Source: Citrobacter sp.
Lineage (GTDB): Bacteria > Pseudomonadota > Gammaproteobacteria > Enterobacterales > Enterobacteriaceae
DNA length: 14,734 nt
NCBI GenBank assembly: GCA_019415335.1
Contig: DXKH01000140.1
Coordinates: 1-14,734, forward strand
Reading direction: 5' to 3'
This document shows, piece by piece, positions 1 to 10,014 of the stretch. The notes under the pieces are model-generated. The model was given only the letters and a program-made list of their open reading frames with translations, was not told where the DNA came from and ran no database searches. The stretch's first letter is position 1, and every line of letters starts with the position of its first letter. The position numbers and the translations under genes were made by a program.

Positions 1-1
1 A

Positions 2-979
<978 letters not shown>

Positions 980-983
980 TAAT

Positions 984-2285
984 ATGAAACGGACAATGCT
1001 CTGCCTTTCTCTGCTGGCTGTCAGCTGTAGCGTCAGCGCCGCAAAATACCCTGTTCTGACAGAAAGTTCGCCAGAGAAAGCAGGGTTTAACGTCGAACGG
1101 CTTAATCAGATGGATCGCTGGATAAGCCAGCAAGTTGATGATGGTTATCCCGGCGTAAACCTGCTGATTATAAAAGATAATCAGATTGTTTATCGCAAAG
1201 CCTGGGGCGCGGCGAAAAAGTATGATGGCAGCGCGTTAATGGCGCAGCCGTTAAAAGCCACCACCGGGACGCTGTATGATCTGGCCTCAAACACCAAGAT
1301 GTACGCCACTAACTTCGCCCTGCAAAAGCTGATGAGCGAAGGCAAACTGCATCCTGACGATCGGATTGCGAAATATATTCCAGGGTTTGCCGACAGCCCG
1401 AACGATGCGATCAAAGGCAAAAACACGCTGCGGATTTCTGATCTGCTGCATCACAGCGGCGGTTTCCCGGCAGATCCGCAATACCCGAATAAAGCGGTCG
1501 CGGGCGCGTTATATTCCCAGGATAAAGGCCAGACGCTGGAGATGATCAAGCGCACGCCGCTGGAGTATCAGCCCGGCAGCAAGCATATCTACAGCGATGT
1601 CGATTATATGCTGCTTGGATTTATCGTCGAGTCGGTTACCGGTCAGCCACTTGACCGCTATGTTGAAGAGTCGATTTATCGCCCGCTCGGCCTGACGCAT
1701 ACGGTGTTTAATCCGCTACTGAAAGGCTTTAAACCGCAACAAATTGCCGCCACGGAACTCAACGGCAATACCCGCGATGGCGTGATTCACTTCCCGAATA
1801 TCCGCACCTCCACTCTCTGGGGTCAGGTGCACGATGAAAAAGCCTTTTATTCGATGGGCGGTGTTTCCGGGCACGCAGGTTTGTTTTCCAATACCGGCGA
1901 TATTGCGGTGTTAATGCAAACGATGCTGAACGGCGGTGGCTATGGTGATGTGCAGCTGTTCAATGCAGAAACGGTGAAGATGTTCACCACCAGCTCTAAG
2001 GAAGATGCCACTTTTGGCCTTGGCTGGCGCGTGAATGGTAATGCCACCATGACGCCGACGTTTGGCACGCTGGCAAGCCCGCAAACCTACGGTCACACAG
2101 GTTGGACCGGGACGGTGACCGTTATCGATCCGGTGAATCATATGGCGATTGTGATGTTAAGCAACAAGCCACATTCGCCAGTTGCCGATCCACAAAAAAA
2201 TCCCAATATGTTCGAAAGCGGTCAGCTACCGATTGCAACTTATGGTTGGGTAGTTGATCAGGTGTATGCGGCGTTAAAGCAGTAA
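984..2285 (+). CDS. yfeW: Penicillin-binding protein PBP4B, beta-lactamase-fold D-Ala-D-Ala carboxypeptidase
   Basis: A 433-residue protein of the serine beta-lactamase/class C penicillin-binding family, reported in E. coli as a weak DD-carboxypeptidase (PBP4B). An N-terminal signal sequence spans about residues 1-20, with a plausible signal peptidase I cut after Ala20; Cys15 sits in a weak lipobox-like context (AVSC). The catalytic SxxK motif is S102-N-T-K105. The second motif is Y203-S-D205, with Asp where many relatives have Asn. The third is H371-T-G373 in place of KTG, as is common in class C-like enzymes. The ATG at 984 was chosen over the longer open frame from 897 because it directly precedes the signal peptide and follows the murP stop by 4 bp. 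The tight spacing suggests co-transcription with murQP, placing it with peptidoglycan turnover genes. The physiological substrate is not shown by the sequence. Confidence 0.93.
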   Translation: MKRTMLCLSLLAVSCSVSAAKYPVLTESSPEKAGFNVERLNQMDRWISQQVDDGYPGVNLLIIKDNQIVYRKAWGAAKKYDGSALMAQPLKATTGTLYDLASNTKMYATNFALQKLMSEGKLHPDDRIAKYIPGFADSPNDAIKGKNTLRISDLLHHSGGFPADPQYPNKAVAGALYSQDKGQTLEMIKRTPLEYQPGSKHIYSDVDYMLLGFIVESVTGQPLDRYVEESIYRPLGLTHTVFNPLLKGFKPQQIAATELNGNTRDGVIHFPNIRTSTLWGQVHDEKAFYSMGGVSGHAGLFSNTGDIAVLMQTMLNGGGYGDVQLFNAETVKMFTTSSKEDATFGLGWRVNGNATMTPTFGTLASPQTYGHTGWTGTVTVIDPVNHMAIVMLSNKPHSPVADPQKNPNMFESGQLPIATYGWVVDQVYAALKQ

Positions 2286-2324
2286 TAAAAAGGCCAGTCA
2301 GTTGTGTTACTGGCTGGCCTTTAA
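2286..2324. terminator. Bidirectional intrinsic terminator between yfeW and yfeX
   Basis: Bases 2289-2301 pair with 2310-2322 in a 13-bp stem (one G-T pair) around an 8-base loop. The stem is G/C-rich with A-T pairs at its base. It is flanked by a run of A on the left and TTTAAT on the right, so transcripts from either side would end in a U-rich tail. The tail is better for the leftward (yfeX) direction. It lies just after the yfeW stop and 20 bp after the yfeX stop, where two converging genes need one. Confidence 0.85.
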
Positions 2325-2342
2325 TCAATGAATCAGAAACGC

Positions 2343-3326
<984 letters not shown>

Positions 3327-3337
3327 TCAGACGCAAA

Positions 3338-3913
3338 TTAACGCCGCCAGATAATTTTACTGACTTTCCAGTTTTTCAGGGTATCGTCCGAAGGCATTAA
3401 CCCTTCAGGACCACTCCATTCCCCGCTGAACTGGTAGCTAATATGTTGACTGCCTTCGGCTTTACATTCGACGGCACGATTATCATCACTGTCGGCCTTT
3501 TGGCAATTGCCAAATGCTTTGCTGTAAAGGTCACTAAACGGTGTACCGATTTTAACACCGGTGTCAGCAGGAATATCGCTATCCAGCACATCAATGCGGC
3601 TGATCGTGCCTTGATCGCCGTTAATCACCATCGCCACGTTGTCGCCTTTCATCACTTCAAAAAAGCGCACCACGTTGCCGTTCGCGGTTTTCATTCCGCT
3701 GCGCAGGCGATAATCGCCATCAAGCGCATCAGCAATGGCTTGTTCTTGCAGTGGTGTGGACGCCGTTAATTCACCCACGCCCTGCTCGCTCACTTTGGTG
3801 GATGATCCAAACCAGTTCCACGGGTTAGCGGCCGACCAGTTAACTGACGACATCGTGGAACAGCCGGTCAGCATCAACGGCATAGCGCATAACATTAAAC
3901 GCAGCGATTTCAT
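3338..3913 (-). CDS. yfeY: Sigma-E-regulated outer-membrane lipoprotein, DUF1131 family
   Basis: A 191-residue lipoprotein precursor. The lipobox is L15-T-G-C18, so Cys18 should be lipidated after signal peptidase II cleavage. Residue +2 is Ser, not Asp, which predicts Lol sorting to the outer membrane. The mature part has a short low-complexity stretch rich in Ser, Asn and Trp (about 19-45) and then a globular domain of about 140 residues, including two Cys (near 137 and 150) that could form a disulphide. It matches YfeY, described only as an RpoE-regulated lipoprotein of unknown function. A Shine-Dalgarno AGGAAG precedes the ATG. A sigma-E promoter match lies 32-59 bp upstream, between yfeY and the yfeZ stop, so the gene can be induced by envelope stress independently of ypeA-yfeZ. 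Confidence 0.93.
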   Translation of the reverse strand: MKSLRLMLCAMPLMLTGCSTMSSVNWSAANPWNWFGSSTKVSEQGVGELTASTPLQEQAIADALDGDYRLRSGMKTANGNVVRFFEVMKGDNVAMVINGDQGTISRIDVLDSDIPADTGVKIGTPFSDLYSKAFGNCQKADSDDNRAVECKAEGSQHISYQFSGEWSGPEGLMPSDDTLKNWKVSKIIWRR

Positions 3914-3944
3914 GTCACTTCCTTTGGTTATTCAATAACGTTGC

Positions 3945-3972
3945 TTGGAGTGCAAATTCACCAAAAAGTGCC
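3945..3972 (-). promoter_or_regulatory. Predicted sigma-E promoter of yfeY
   Basis: On the minus strand, GGCACTT (bases 3972-3966) stands 16 bases before TCCAA (3949-3945). The sigma-E consensus is GGAACTT, about 16 bases, then TCAAA or TCTGA. The -35 differs at one base, and transcription would start about 25 bases before the yfeY ATG. yfeY is known as a member of the E. coli sigma-E regulon, which supports the match. The -35 box abuts the yfeZ stop codon. Confidence 0.6.
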
Positions 3973-3973
3973 G

Positions 3974-4429
3974 TTATTCTTTTTCTTCATTAAAACAAGC
4001 GCGTAAACGTCGATTGGTCAGCAGCCAGATTAACGCCACGATATCCGCCACTACCAGCGCCAGACCGATACCGCTAACGGATTCACCGTTCAGCCACAGC
4101 CACGGTTGCCAACAAAGTAAAACCACCTGCGCCAACAGCAACAGAAAATAGAGCACATGCCAGATACGGGGAAATGAAGCCCGCCGACCACTCAGCAAAA
4201 ATGCCAGCACCGCCGGAATACCGGGAATCAACCCCAGCCAGAAATTATCGTGATCGGGATAAAACAGATTTAGCAGCGCAGTACCCTGCTCGCGCGACGC
4301 ACCGGCAATGACAAACAGCACCCAGGTTCGCGCCTGAAGCAATAGCACAAGCCAGAAGAGCAAGGGTAAACGCAGGCGACCGTGCGCATCATAATGGACA
4401 GGATGAAACTCAGTACTCTTCATCTTCAA
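3974..4429 (-). CDS. yfeZ: Inner-membrane protein, DUF2919 family
   Basis: A 151-residue integral membrane protein matching YfeZ, function unknown. Hydrophobic segments lie near residues 22-43, 64-80, 91-111 and 120-138, giving four likely membrane spans with short charged ends. The frame can start at a TTG at 4429 (MKMKST) or at an ATG at 4423 (MKST). Either start lies inside ypeA, overlapping its end by 20 or 14 bases, so translation is probably coupled to ypeA. I give the longer form because it matches the length I recall for this family member. No clear Shine-Dalgarno supports one start over the other. The context gives no functional hint beyond co-transcription with an acetyltransferase. 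Confidence 0.88.
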
Positions 4430-4835
4430 TCAAACGCTTACCCAGACTCAGTACGTCGGCGTGTTCATATCCCAGGCGTTCATACATTCCGAGCACCATG
4501 TCGTTATCTTCCGGCACGTTGATCTGAATTTTCGGACAGCCGCGAGCAATCAGCTTTTTCTCCAACCGATTAAGCAACGCATTAGCAATCCCACGCCCAC
4601 GAAACTCTGGATGCACGCCAAGATAATAAGCAGACCCGCGATGCCCGTCATAACCGCCCATCACCGTTCCGACCACTTCACCGTTTACCTCAGCGACCAG
4701 AAACAAACTGACGTCATGGTTCATCTTACGCTCGATGTCCATTTCCGGATCGTTCCACGGACGCAGCAAGTCGCAACGCTCCCAAAGGGTGATGACCTCT
4801 TCGAAATCTTCCTGGCGAAATACGCGTATCTCCAT
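4410..4835 (-). CDS. ypeA: GNAT-family N-acetyltransferase YpeA
   Basis: A 141-residue GNAT acetyltransferase. The acetyl-CoA pyrophosphate-binding loop R79-G-R-G-I-A84 follows the core strand YLGVHPEF, and the C-terminal half has the usual N-V-P-E then M-Y-E-R-L-G-Y pattern (about 107-123) of motif B. The protein is one compact domain without signal or membrane segments. The start is placed at the ATG at 4835. The frame stays open upstream to 4946, but the conserved GNAT fold begins at MEIRVF and a moderate AAGGTAA site precedes it. In enteric bacteria YpeA has been reported among candidate protein-lysine acetyltransferases, but its substrate cannot be read from the sequence. Its end overlaps the start of yfeZ, so the two form a transcription unit divergent from amiA. 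Confidence 0.92.
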
Positions 4836-4939
4836 GGTATTCGTTACCTTTTTGCGGGTTAAAAGGCTGATTATGGCGTGAACGGTCGAATTAGCCAATA
4901 TCTGACGAAAATCGGTTGAAAAAGTGGCATAATGGGGAG

Positions 4940-4977
4940 TTGTCAACTATTGAAATGAAAAGTAAAACAATTCTCAA
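4940..4977. promoter_or_regulatory. Candidate overlapping divergent promoters for amiA and ypeA
   Basis: In the 213-bp gap between ypeA and amiA, a rightward pair TTGTCA (4940-4945) and TAAAAC (4963-4968) has 17-bp spacing. A leftward pair TTGAGA (4977-4972) and TTCAAT (4954-4949) also has 17-bp spacing. Each has a five-of-six -35 and a four-of-six -10 match to sigma-70 elements. They interleave, so polymerase bound to one would block the other. The region is A/T-rich and short matches are easy to find, so this is a prediction only. I see no other structure in the gap. Confidence 0.3.
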
Positions 4978-5048
4978 CAGCAAACGGTCGTAACGGATTA
5001 CGCGATACGATATAACATCTGGAACTTTATTATTACAACTCAGGCCGT

Positions 5049-5918
5049 ATGAGCACTTTTAAACCACTAAAAACACTCACTTCGCGCCGCCAGGTGCTGA
5101 AAGCCGGTTTGGCTGCCCTGACGTTGTCAGGAATGTCGCAAGCCATCGCCAAAGACGAACCTTTAAAAACCAGCAACGGACACAGCAAGCCGAAAGCCAA
5201 AAAATCTGGCGGCAAACGTGTCGTTGTTCTCGATCCAGGCCACGGCGGGATTGATACCGGAGCGATCGGACGCAACGGTTCGAAAGAAAAACATGTGGTG
5301 CTGGCGATTGCTAAAAACGTCCGTTCCATTTTGCGTAATCATGGCATTGATGCGCGTTTAACGCGTTCTGGCGATACGTTTATCCCACTATACGATCGCG
5401 TTGAAATCGCCCATAAACATGGCGCAGATCTGTTTATGTCAATTCATGCCGATGGCTTTACCAACCCGAAAGCTGCCGGTGCTTCGGTATTTGCCCTCTC
5501 TAACCGCGGTGCTAGTAGCGCAATGGCGAAATACCTGTCTGAACGCGAAAACCGTGCTGATGAAGTTGCCGGTAAAAAGGCGACTGACAAGGATCACCTA
5601 TTGCAGCAAGTGCTGTTTGATCTGGTGCAAACCGATACTATTAAAAACAGCCTGACGCTCGGCTCGCATATTCTGAAAAAGATTAAGCCGGTGCATAAAC
5701 TGCACAGCCGCAACACCGAACAAGCCGCGTTTGTGGTGTTGAAATCGCCGTCGGTTCCGTCGGTGCTGGTGGAAACCTCGTTTATCACCAACCCGGAAGA
5801 AGAGCGGCTGTTAGGCACGGCGGCGTTTCGCCAGAAAATCGCCACAGCGATTGCCGAAGGAGTGATCAGTTATTTCCACTGGTTTGACAACCAGAAAGCA
5901 CACTCGAGAAAGCGGTAA
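5049..5918 (+). CDS. amiA: N-acetylmuramoyl-L-alanine amidase AmiA, Tat-exported
   Basis: A 289-residue periplasmic zinc amidase that cuts the MurNAc-L-alanine bond of peptidoglycan, splitting septal wall so that daughter cells separate. It works with AmiB and AmiC and is activated by EnvC. The N-terminus carries a twin-arginine signal, S12-R-R-Q-V-L-K18, followed by a hydrophobic stretch and a likely cut after Ala34 (AIA). The catalytic Amidase_3 domain runs from about residue 56 to the end. Zinc ligands are expected at His65 (DPGHGG), Glu80 and His133 (SIHAD), with the catalytic Glu at 242 (VETSF). The length equals the usual E. coli form. Unlike AmiB and AmiC it has no AMIN domain. hemF follows after 3 bp. 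Confidence 0.97.
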   Translation: MSTFKPLKTLTSRRQVLKAGLAALTLSGMSQAIAKDEPLKTSNGHSKPKAKKSGGKRVVVLDPGHGGIDTGAIGRNGSKEKHVVLAIAKNVRSILRNHGIDARLTRSGDTFIPLYDRVEIAHKHGADLFMSIHADGFTNPKAAGASVFALSNRGASSAMAKYLSERENRADEVAGKKATDKDHLLQQVLFDLVQTDTIKNSLTLGSHILKKIKPVHKLHSRNTEQAAFVVLKSPSVPSVLVETSFITNPEEERLLGTAAFRQKIATAIAEGVISYFHWFDNQKAHSRKR

Positions 5919-6821
<903 letters not shown>

Positions 6822-6826
6822 CTCCC

Positions 6827-7879
6827 TCACCCCCATTCCCGCATCCGCTGATGCAGCGTCAGTGACGGCTTCTCGGCAAACAGTTGCTGATAATCCGTGG
6901 CGAATTGCCCCAGATGCCAGAATCCCCACTGCATGGCGGCGTCTTTTACCGTCATACTTTGCGACCACGGGCTTATCAGTTCGCGGCGCACGGCGTTCAG
7001 GCGAATGCGTTTCAGCCACGCGTTTGGGCCAATGCCTAAAATAGCGTGAAAAGCGTTTTGTAGCGTGCGGCGGCTGACATGTAGTTGATTACACAAGTCC
7101 AGCACCGTCACCGGTTCGGACATGTTTTCCAGCACATATTCACGGGCGCGGGAAAGCAATCGACGGTAACTCTGATGACTGATGCTTTCCGCCGTCACCA
7201 TTGGCTGCGCTTCTTCCAGCATCGCCCCCATCGCCATTAGCAAGTTATCCCCCAGCACTTTTCGCACTGCAGGCTGATGGAGATTTTCCGGGTTCTCGCA
7301 AAACGTCGCCAGCGCCTGTTGGACAAAGCCCCACAGAGCGGCTTTATGCTGCTCTTTCACTTCCAGCGCCGACTGGCTACGCAGCATATGTAATACCCGA
7401 TCCGGATTATGCAAAAAGTTAGCCTGACGAGTGATGACATCTTCAGAAAGCACTACGCCCAGGATCGTGTAATCGTCCGGCGTACTTAATTCAAACTCGG
7501 TTCCACCCGGGCGCGTCGCAATTTCTGCGCTTCCCAGACATTGCGAACCGATAAATCCCTGCTCACCGCGCGTCGCCGGAATGCCAAACCAGAACGAGTT
7601 CGGCCAGACCAGGCACGACTGACGCAGCGCCAGACCAGTGTATTCACGAAAAACCTGAATATCATCGAGTAGAATTTCCGTAAATTCACCATGAAACTTG
7701 CCCGGATGCAGCTGATCGTAAATCTGCTGCCAGGCGGTAATTGTCAAAGCATGTTCATAGACATCCGTTGTCTGTCGTTGATGAACATTATCCACTTCGA
7801 CCTTCGGCGTGAGCTTCAGGTTTTCGGGTAAGGGTTCATGATAAAGATGGTGCAAATTGGCTGTACGGGTCTTTTTCAT
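6827..7879 (-). CDS. eutR: AraC-family activator of the ethanolamine operon
   Basis: A 350-residue transcription activator. It turns on the eut operon from the eutS promoter, far to the right of this window, when ethanolamine and adenosylcobalamin are both present. An N-terminal effector domain covers about residues 1-230. The C-terminal AraC-type DNA-binding domain has a first helix-turn-helix near 257-281 ([21 protein letters not shown]) and a second near 310-334 ([21 protein letters not shown]). As the last gene of the operon it gives positive feedback. No Shine-Dalgarno is visible before the ATG; a 10-bp hairpin ends 8 bases upstream of it. Only 5 bp separate its stop from that of the converging hemF gene, and no terminator hairpin is visible there. 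Confidence 0.97.
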   Translation of the reverse strand: MKKTRTANLHHLYHEPLPENLKLTPKVEVDNVHQRQTTDVYEHALTITAWQQIYDQLHPGKFHGEFTEILLDDIQVFREYTGLALRQSCLVWPNSFWFGIPATRGEQGFIGSQCLGSAEIATRPGGTEFELSTPDDYTILGVVLSEDVITRQANFLHNPDRVLHMLRSQSALEVKEQHKAALWGFVQQALATFCENPENLHQPAVRKVLGDNLLMAMGAMLEEAQPMVTAESISHQSYRRLLSRAREYVLENMSEPVTVLDLCNQLHVSRRTLQNAFHAILGIGPNAWLKRIRLNAVRRELISPWSQSMTVKDAAMQWGFWHLGQFATDYQQLFAEKPSLTLHQRMREWG

Positions 7880-7887
7880 GATGTTAA

Positions 7888-7913
7888 TGCCGGGTGTTGT
7901 AGGACACCCGGCA
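7888..7913 (-). other. Strong hairpin in the eutK-eutR gap
   Basis: Bases 7888-7897 pair perfectly with 7904-7913 (10 bp, seven of them G-C) around a 6-base loop. On the minus strand the stem is followed by TTAACATC and then the eutR ATG, with no T tract, so it is not a standard terminator. It lacks the REP consensus. It lies between the eutK stop (7925) and the eutR start, where a ribosome binding site would be expected. It may slow decay of the upstream message or limit eutR translation. Confidence 0.6.
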
Positions 7914-7924
7914 CCTCCGACAGG

Positions 7925-8425
7925 TTAATGGGGCTTGAGACGATAACGACTACTGCGTTTACGTAACGTCCCGGCAGAAAAGAGCTGTTCGAGCGCATTT
8001 CTGGCTTTTTCCAGCGGCCAGCCAAAGTGGGCTGCCACTTCTCCTGCCGTCATTCCCTGACGTACTGATGTTAACAGCGCCAACAACTCGTCAGCAGATT
8101 CCGCGACGATAACTGGCGCGTCGGGTTCCTTTACGGGTTGCTTCGGCTGGCGGTTAAAGCCAGTAACCAGCCACTGGGTGTCATCGTCTGGCCGACCGAT
8201 CTCCTTACGGCTGATGACACGCCCGGTACGCATCGCGGCAGCACAACCTGCGTCCAGCGCCGCACGACACGCCGCCAGATCGCCTTCCACCACCAGCGTT
8301 AGGCGACCAGGGTCAAGCACTTCATGGCTGAGCAGACGAACGTTAGCTGCTTTGAGCATGGCATCCGCTGCATCTATCGCGGCGACCATGCCGTCAACTT
8401 CCAGCAATCCCAGTGCATTGATCAT
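7925..8425 (-). CDS. eutK: Microcompartment shell protein with C-terminal winged-helix domain
   Basis: A 166-residue protein of the ethanolamine microcompartment. Residues 1 to about 90 form one bacterial microcompartment (BMC) shell domain (INALGLLEVDGMVAAIDAADAML start; KEIGRP near 74-79). A proline-rich linker (about 91-106) joins it to a basic winged-helix-like domain (about 112-166, ending KRSSRYRLKPH). In the solved E. coli fragment this domain has a helix-turn-helix fold suggested to bind nucleic acid, and full-length EutK was reported as a monomer, unlike the usual hexameric shell proteins. The ATG at 8425 is preferred to an in-frame TTG at 8431 because GGAGG lies 6 bases before the ATG. 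It follows eutL by 12 bp. Confidence 0.95.
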   Translation of the reverse strand: MINALGLLEVDGMVAAIDAADAMLKAANVRLLSHEVLDPGRLTLVVEGDLAACRAALDAGCAAAMRTGRVISRKEIGRPDDDTQWLVTGFNRQPKQPVKEPDAPVIVAESADELLALLTSVRQGMTAGEVAAHFGWPLEKARNALEQLFSAGTLRKRSSRYRLKPH

Positions 8426-8437
8426 CGGCAACCTCCG

Positions 8438-9097
8438 TTACGCACGCTGGATTGGATTACGCGCGATTTCCAGCACTGCATCGGTAAAGGCGTTACAGGC
8501 TGCTTTACACGCGGCCTGGCTACCGGTTAAAAATGCTGCCGAGTAGTTGGTTTCAGACGGTGGCGGGACATAGGTCACCAGCTGCACGTCGGCAGATTTC
8601 AACGCTGCATCAATGCCGTAGGTCGCTTCCAGCGGCGGTGCCACCAGATACGCCATCGGATCGCCAAGCGTGATCCCGGCGGTTGATGAGAGATAAGAAC
8701 CGGTACGCGAAACGACATGTGCCAGGAAGGCTGTGTTTTCTGCGTCATTAGCCCACTGGAAAGCAGCGCCATTTTCAATATTTGCAACCATCGCATCCAG
8801 ACCAGCACGCACTTCCGCCGGGTTTGGCCCACCCAGCATAATCAGCACCTCACCGGCAGTCGGTGACGGGCCGTGTGCAGCGCCCGCATACAGCGAGCGA
8901 CCATATACCACTTCGACCATCGCCTGCTTGGTCGCTTCGTCAGCCGCAATGTAGGTGACGTCATCTGAATCAGCAGAAATCAGCCCGAGGCTACGAATAT
9001 GCGGCGGCAATTTCAGTTCACGTGCAAATTCGGCGTTAACGGAGGCAATCACCCGCATGGCGGTTACCGACGGTCGAATCAAATCTAAAGCTGGCAT
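8438..9097 (-). CDS. eutL: Microcompartment shell protein EutL, tandem BMC domains
   Basis: A 219-residue shell protein made of two circularly permuted BMC domains in tandem (roughly residues 1-110 and 111-219), so that a trimer forms a pseudohexameric tile. Structures of E. coli EutL show closed and wide-open central pores, suggesting gated passage of large cofactors, and ethanolamine or B12 binding has been described. Visible here are repeated BMC features: AMRVIASV and [11 protein letters not shown] in the first half, [21 protein letters not shown] and [23 protein letters not shown] in the second. The ribosome binding site AGGAGG overlaps the end of the eutC stop codon, 9 bp before the ATG, so translation is likely coupled to eutC. 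The length matches the family. Confidence 0.96.
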   Translation of the reverse strand: MPALDLIRPSVTAMRVIASVNAEFARELKLPPHIRSLGLISADSDDVTYIAADEATKQAMVEVVYGRSLYAGAAHGPSPTAGEVLIMLGGPNPAEVRAGLDAMVANIENGAAFQWANDAENTAFLAHVVSRTGSYLSSTAGITLGDPMAYLVAPPLEATYGIDAALKSADVQLVTYVPPPSETNYSAAFLTGSQAACKAACNAFTDAVLEIARNPIQRA

Positions 9098-9106
9098 GAT
9101 GCCTCC

Positions 9107-9994
9107 TTATCGGGTCATGTTGATGCCGGATGCTTTCTGCTCCAGCATACGTTTCGCCAAATCCACAATGACGGCTGCGGCTTCAACCGGCGGCGTGCCG
9201 CCCTGGTGAATGTTAGAGATACAGGTGCGATCGGCCTCAACGGTGGTCGCCATACGCGGCGAATAAACGGCGTAGCAGGAGAGGCTTTCTGACTGCCCCA
9301 ACCCCGGACGTTCGCCCACCAGCAGGATCACTACTTTCGCGCCGAGGATCTCACCGATCTGATCTTCAATCTTCACGCGACCATAACGAACAAAGAATGG
9401 CGTGCCGACTTTCAGCCCGGCCTGTTTCAGGCCCGCCATCAGCGGCGGCAGGATCTCTTCGTAGTTCACGGTGATCGCATCAGTTGACAGGCCATCAGAA
9501 ATAACGACCTGCACGTCCGGATTAGCAACACACTGTGCTTTCAGCGCTTCAACAGCTTCTGCACACAGGCGGCGGCCCATATCCGGGCGAGTCAGGTAGA
9601 GATTTTTGTCGCTGATTTCGGAGCGGACTTCCAGCAAGCCCTGCGCTTTCACCCACTCTTCCGGTACTTCTTTCAGAACGGTATCTTTCGAACGAGAGTG
9701 ATCGGCCAGGAAACGCAGCAACGCCTGGGTACGCGGACGCGGACCGGCACGACCGGTACAAACACGGGCCACGGTGCTGCGACGCAGTTCTGTTAATACG
9801 TCTGCGCGATGCGGGTTTTCAACACCAATCCACGCTTTTGCTTCCGCAGAACCTAAATCCAGCGCGCAGCTTTCCGAGGTCACCGGTGCCGCACAGGTGG
9901 TGGTGGCGCACTTTGCTTCTGACGGCGCGGGGGCCGCTTGTCCCATTGACGCCATCACGCTGCGTACAATTTCTTCAATCTGTTTTTGATCCAT
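9107..9994 (-). CDS. eutC: Ethanolamine ammonia-lyase small subunit
   Basis: The 295-residue small subunit of the adenosylcobalamin-dependent ethanolamine ammonia-lyase, which converts ethanolamine to acetaldehyde and ammonia inside the microcompartment. With EutB it forms a large hetero-oligomer (trimer of (EutBC)2 units) and supplies much of the cobalamin-binding surface. The first 19 residues ([19 protein letters not shown]) form an amphipathic helix, the signal shown in this family to direct cargo into the shell. A low-complexity Ala/Pro/Thr linker (about 20-45) follows, then the conserved domain with SDGLS (166-170) and [18 protein letters not shown] (224-241). Its start is 20 bp after the eutB stop, with GGAGATAA as ribosome binding site. 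Confidence 0.97.
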   Translation of the reverse strand: MDQKQIEEIVRSVMASMGQAAPAPSEAKCATTTCAAPVTSESCALDLGSAEAKAWIGVENPHRADVLTELRRSTVARVCTGRAGPRPRTQALLRFLADHSRSKDTVLKEVPEEWVKAQGLLEVRSEISDKNLYLTRPDMGRRLCAEAVEALKAQCVANPDVQVVISDGLSTDAITVNYEEILPPLMAGLKQAGLKVGTPFFVRYGRVKIEDQIGEILGAKVVILLVGERPGLGQSESLSCYAVYSPRMATTVEADRTCISNIHQGGTPPVEAAAVIVDLAKRMLEQKASGINMTR

Positions 9995-10014
9995 GATGTG
10001 TTATCTCCGCGTCA

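Noticed and set aside
4836..4946. N-terminal extension of ypeA by 37 codons
   Set aside because: The frame is open, but the GNAT fold begins at MEIRVF, the extension would cover the promoter gap shared with amiA, and its sequence shows no conserved pattern.
5021..5046. GGAACTT at 5021 as a sigma-E promoter of amiA
   Set aside because: The only TCAGG-like -10 is 12 bases away instead of about 16, and it would leave almost no leader before the ATG.
7888..7913. The eutK-eutR hairpin as a REP element or an intrinsic terminator
   Set aside because: It lacks the REP consensus (GCCGGATG/GCATCCGGC type) and has no T tract; it is recorded as an unassigned hairpin.
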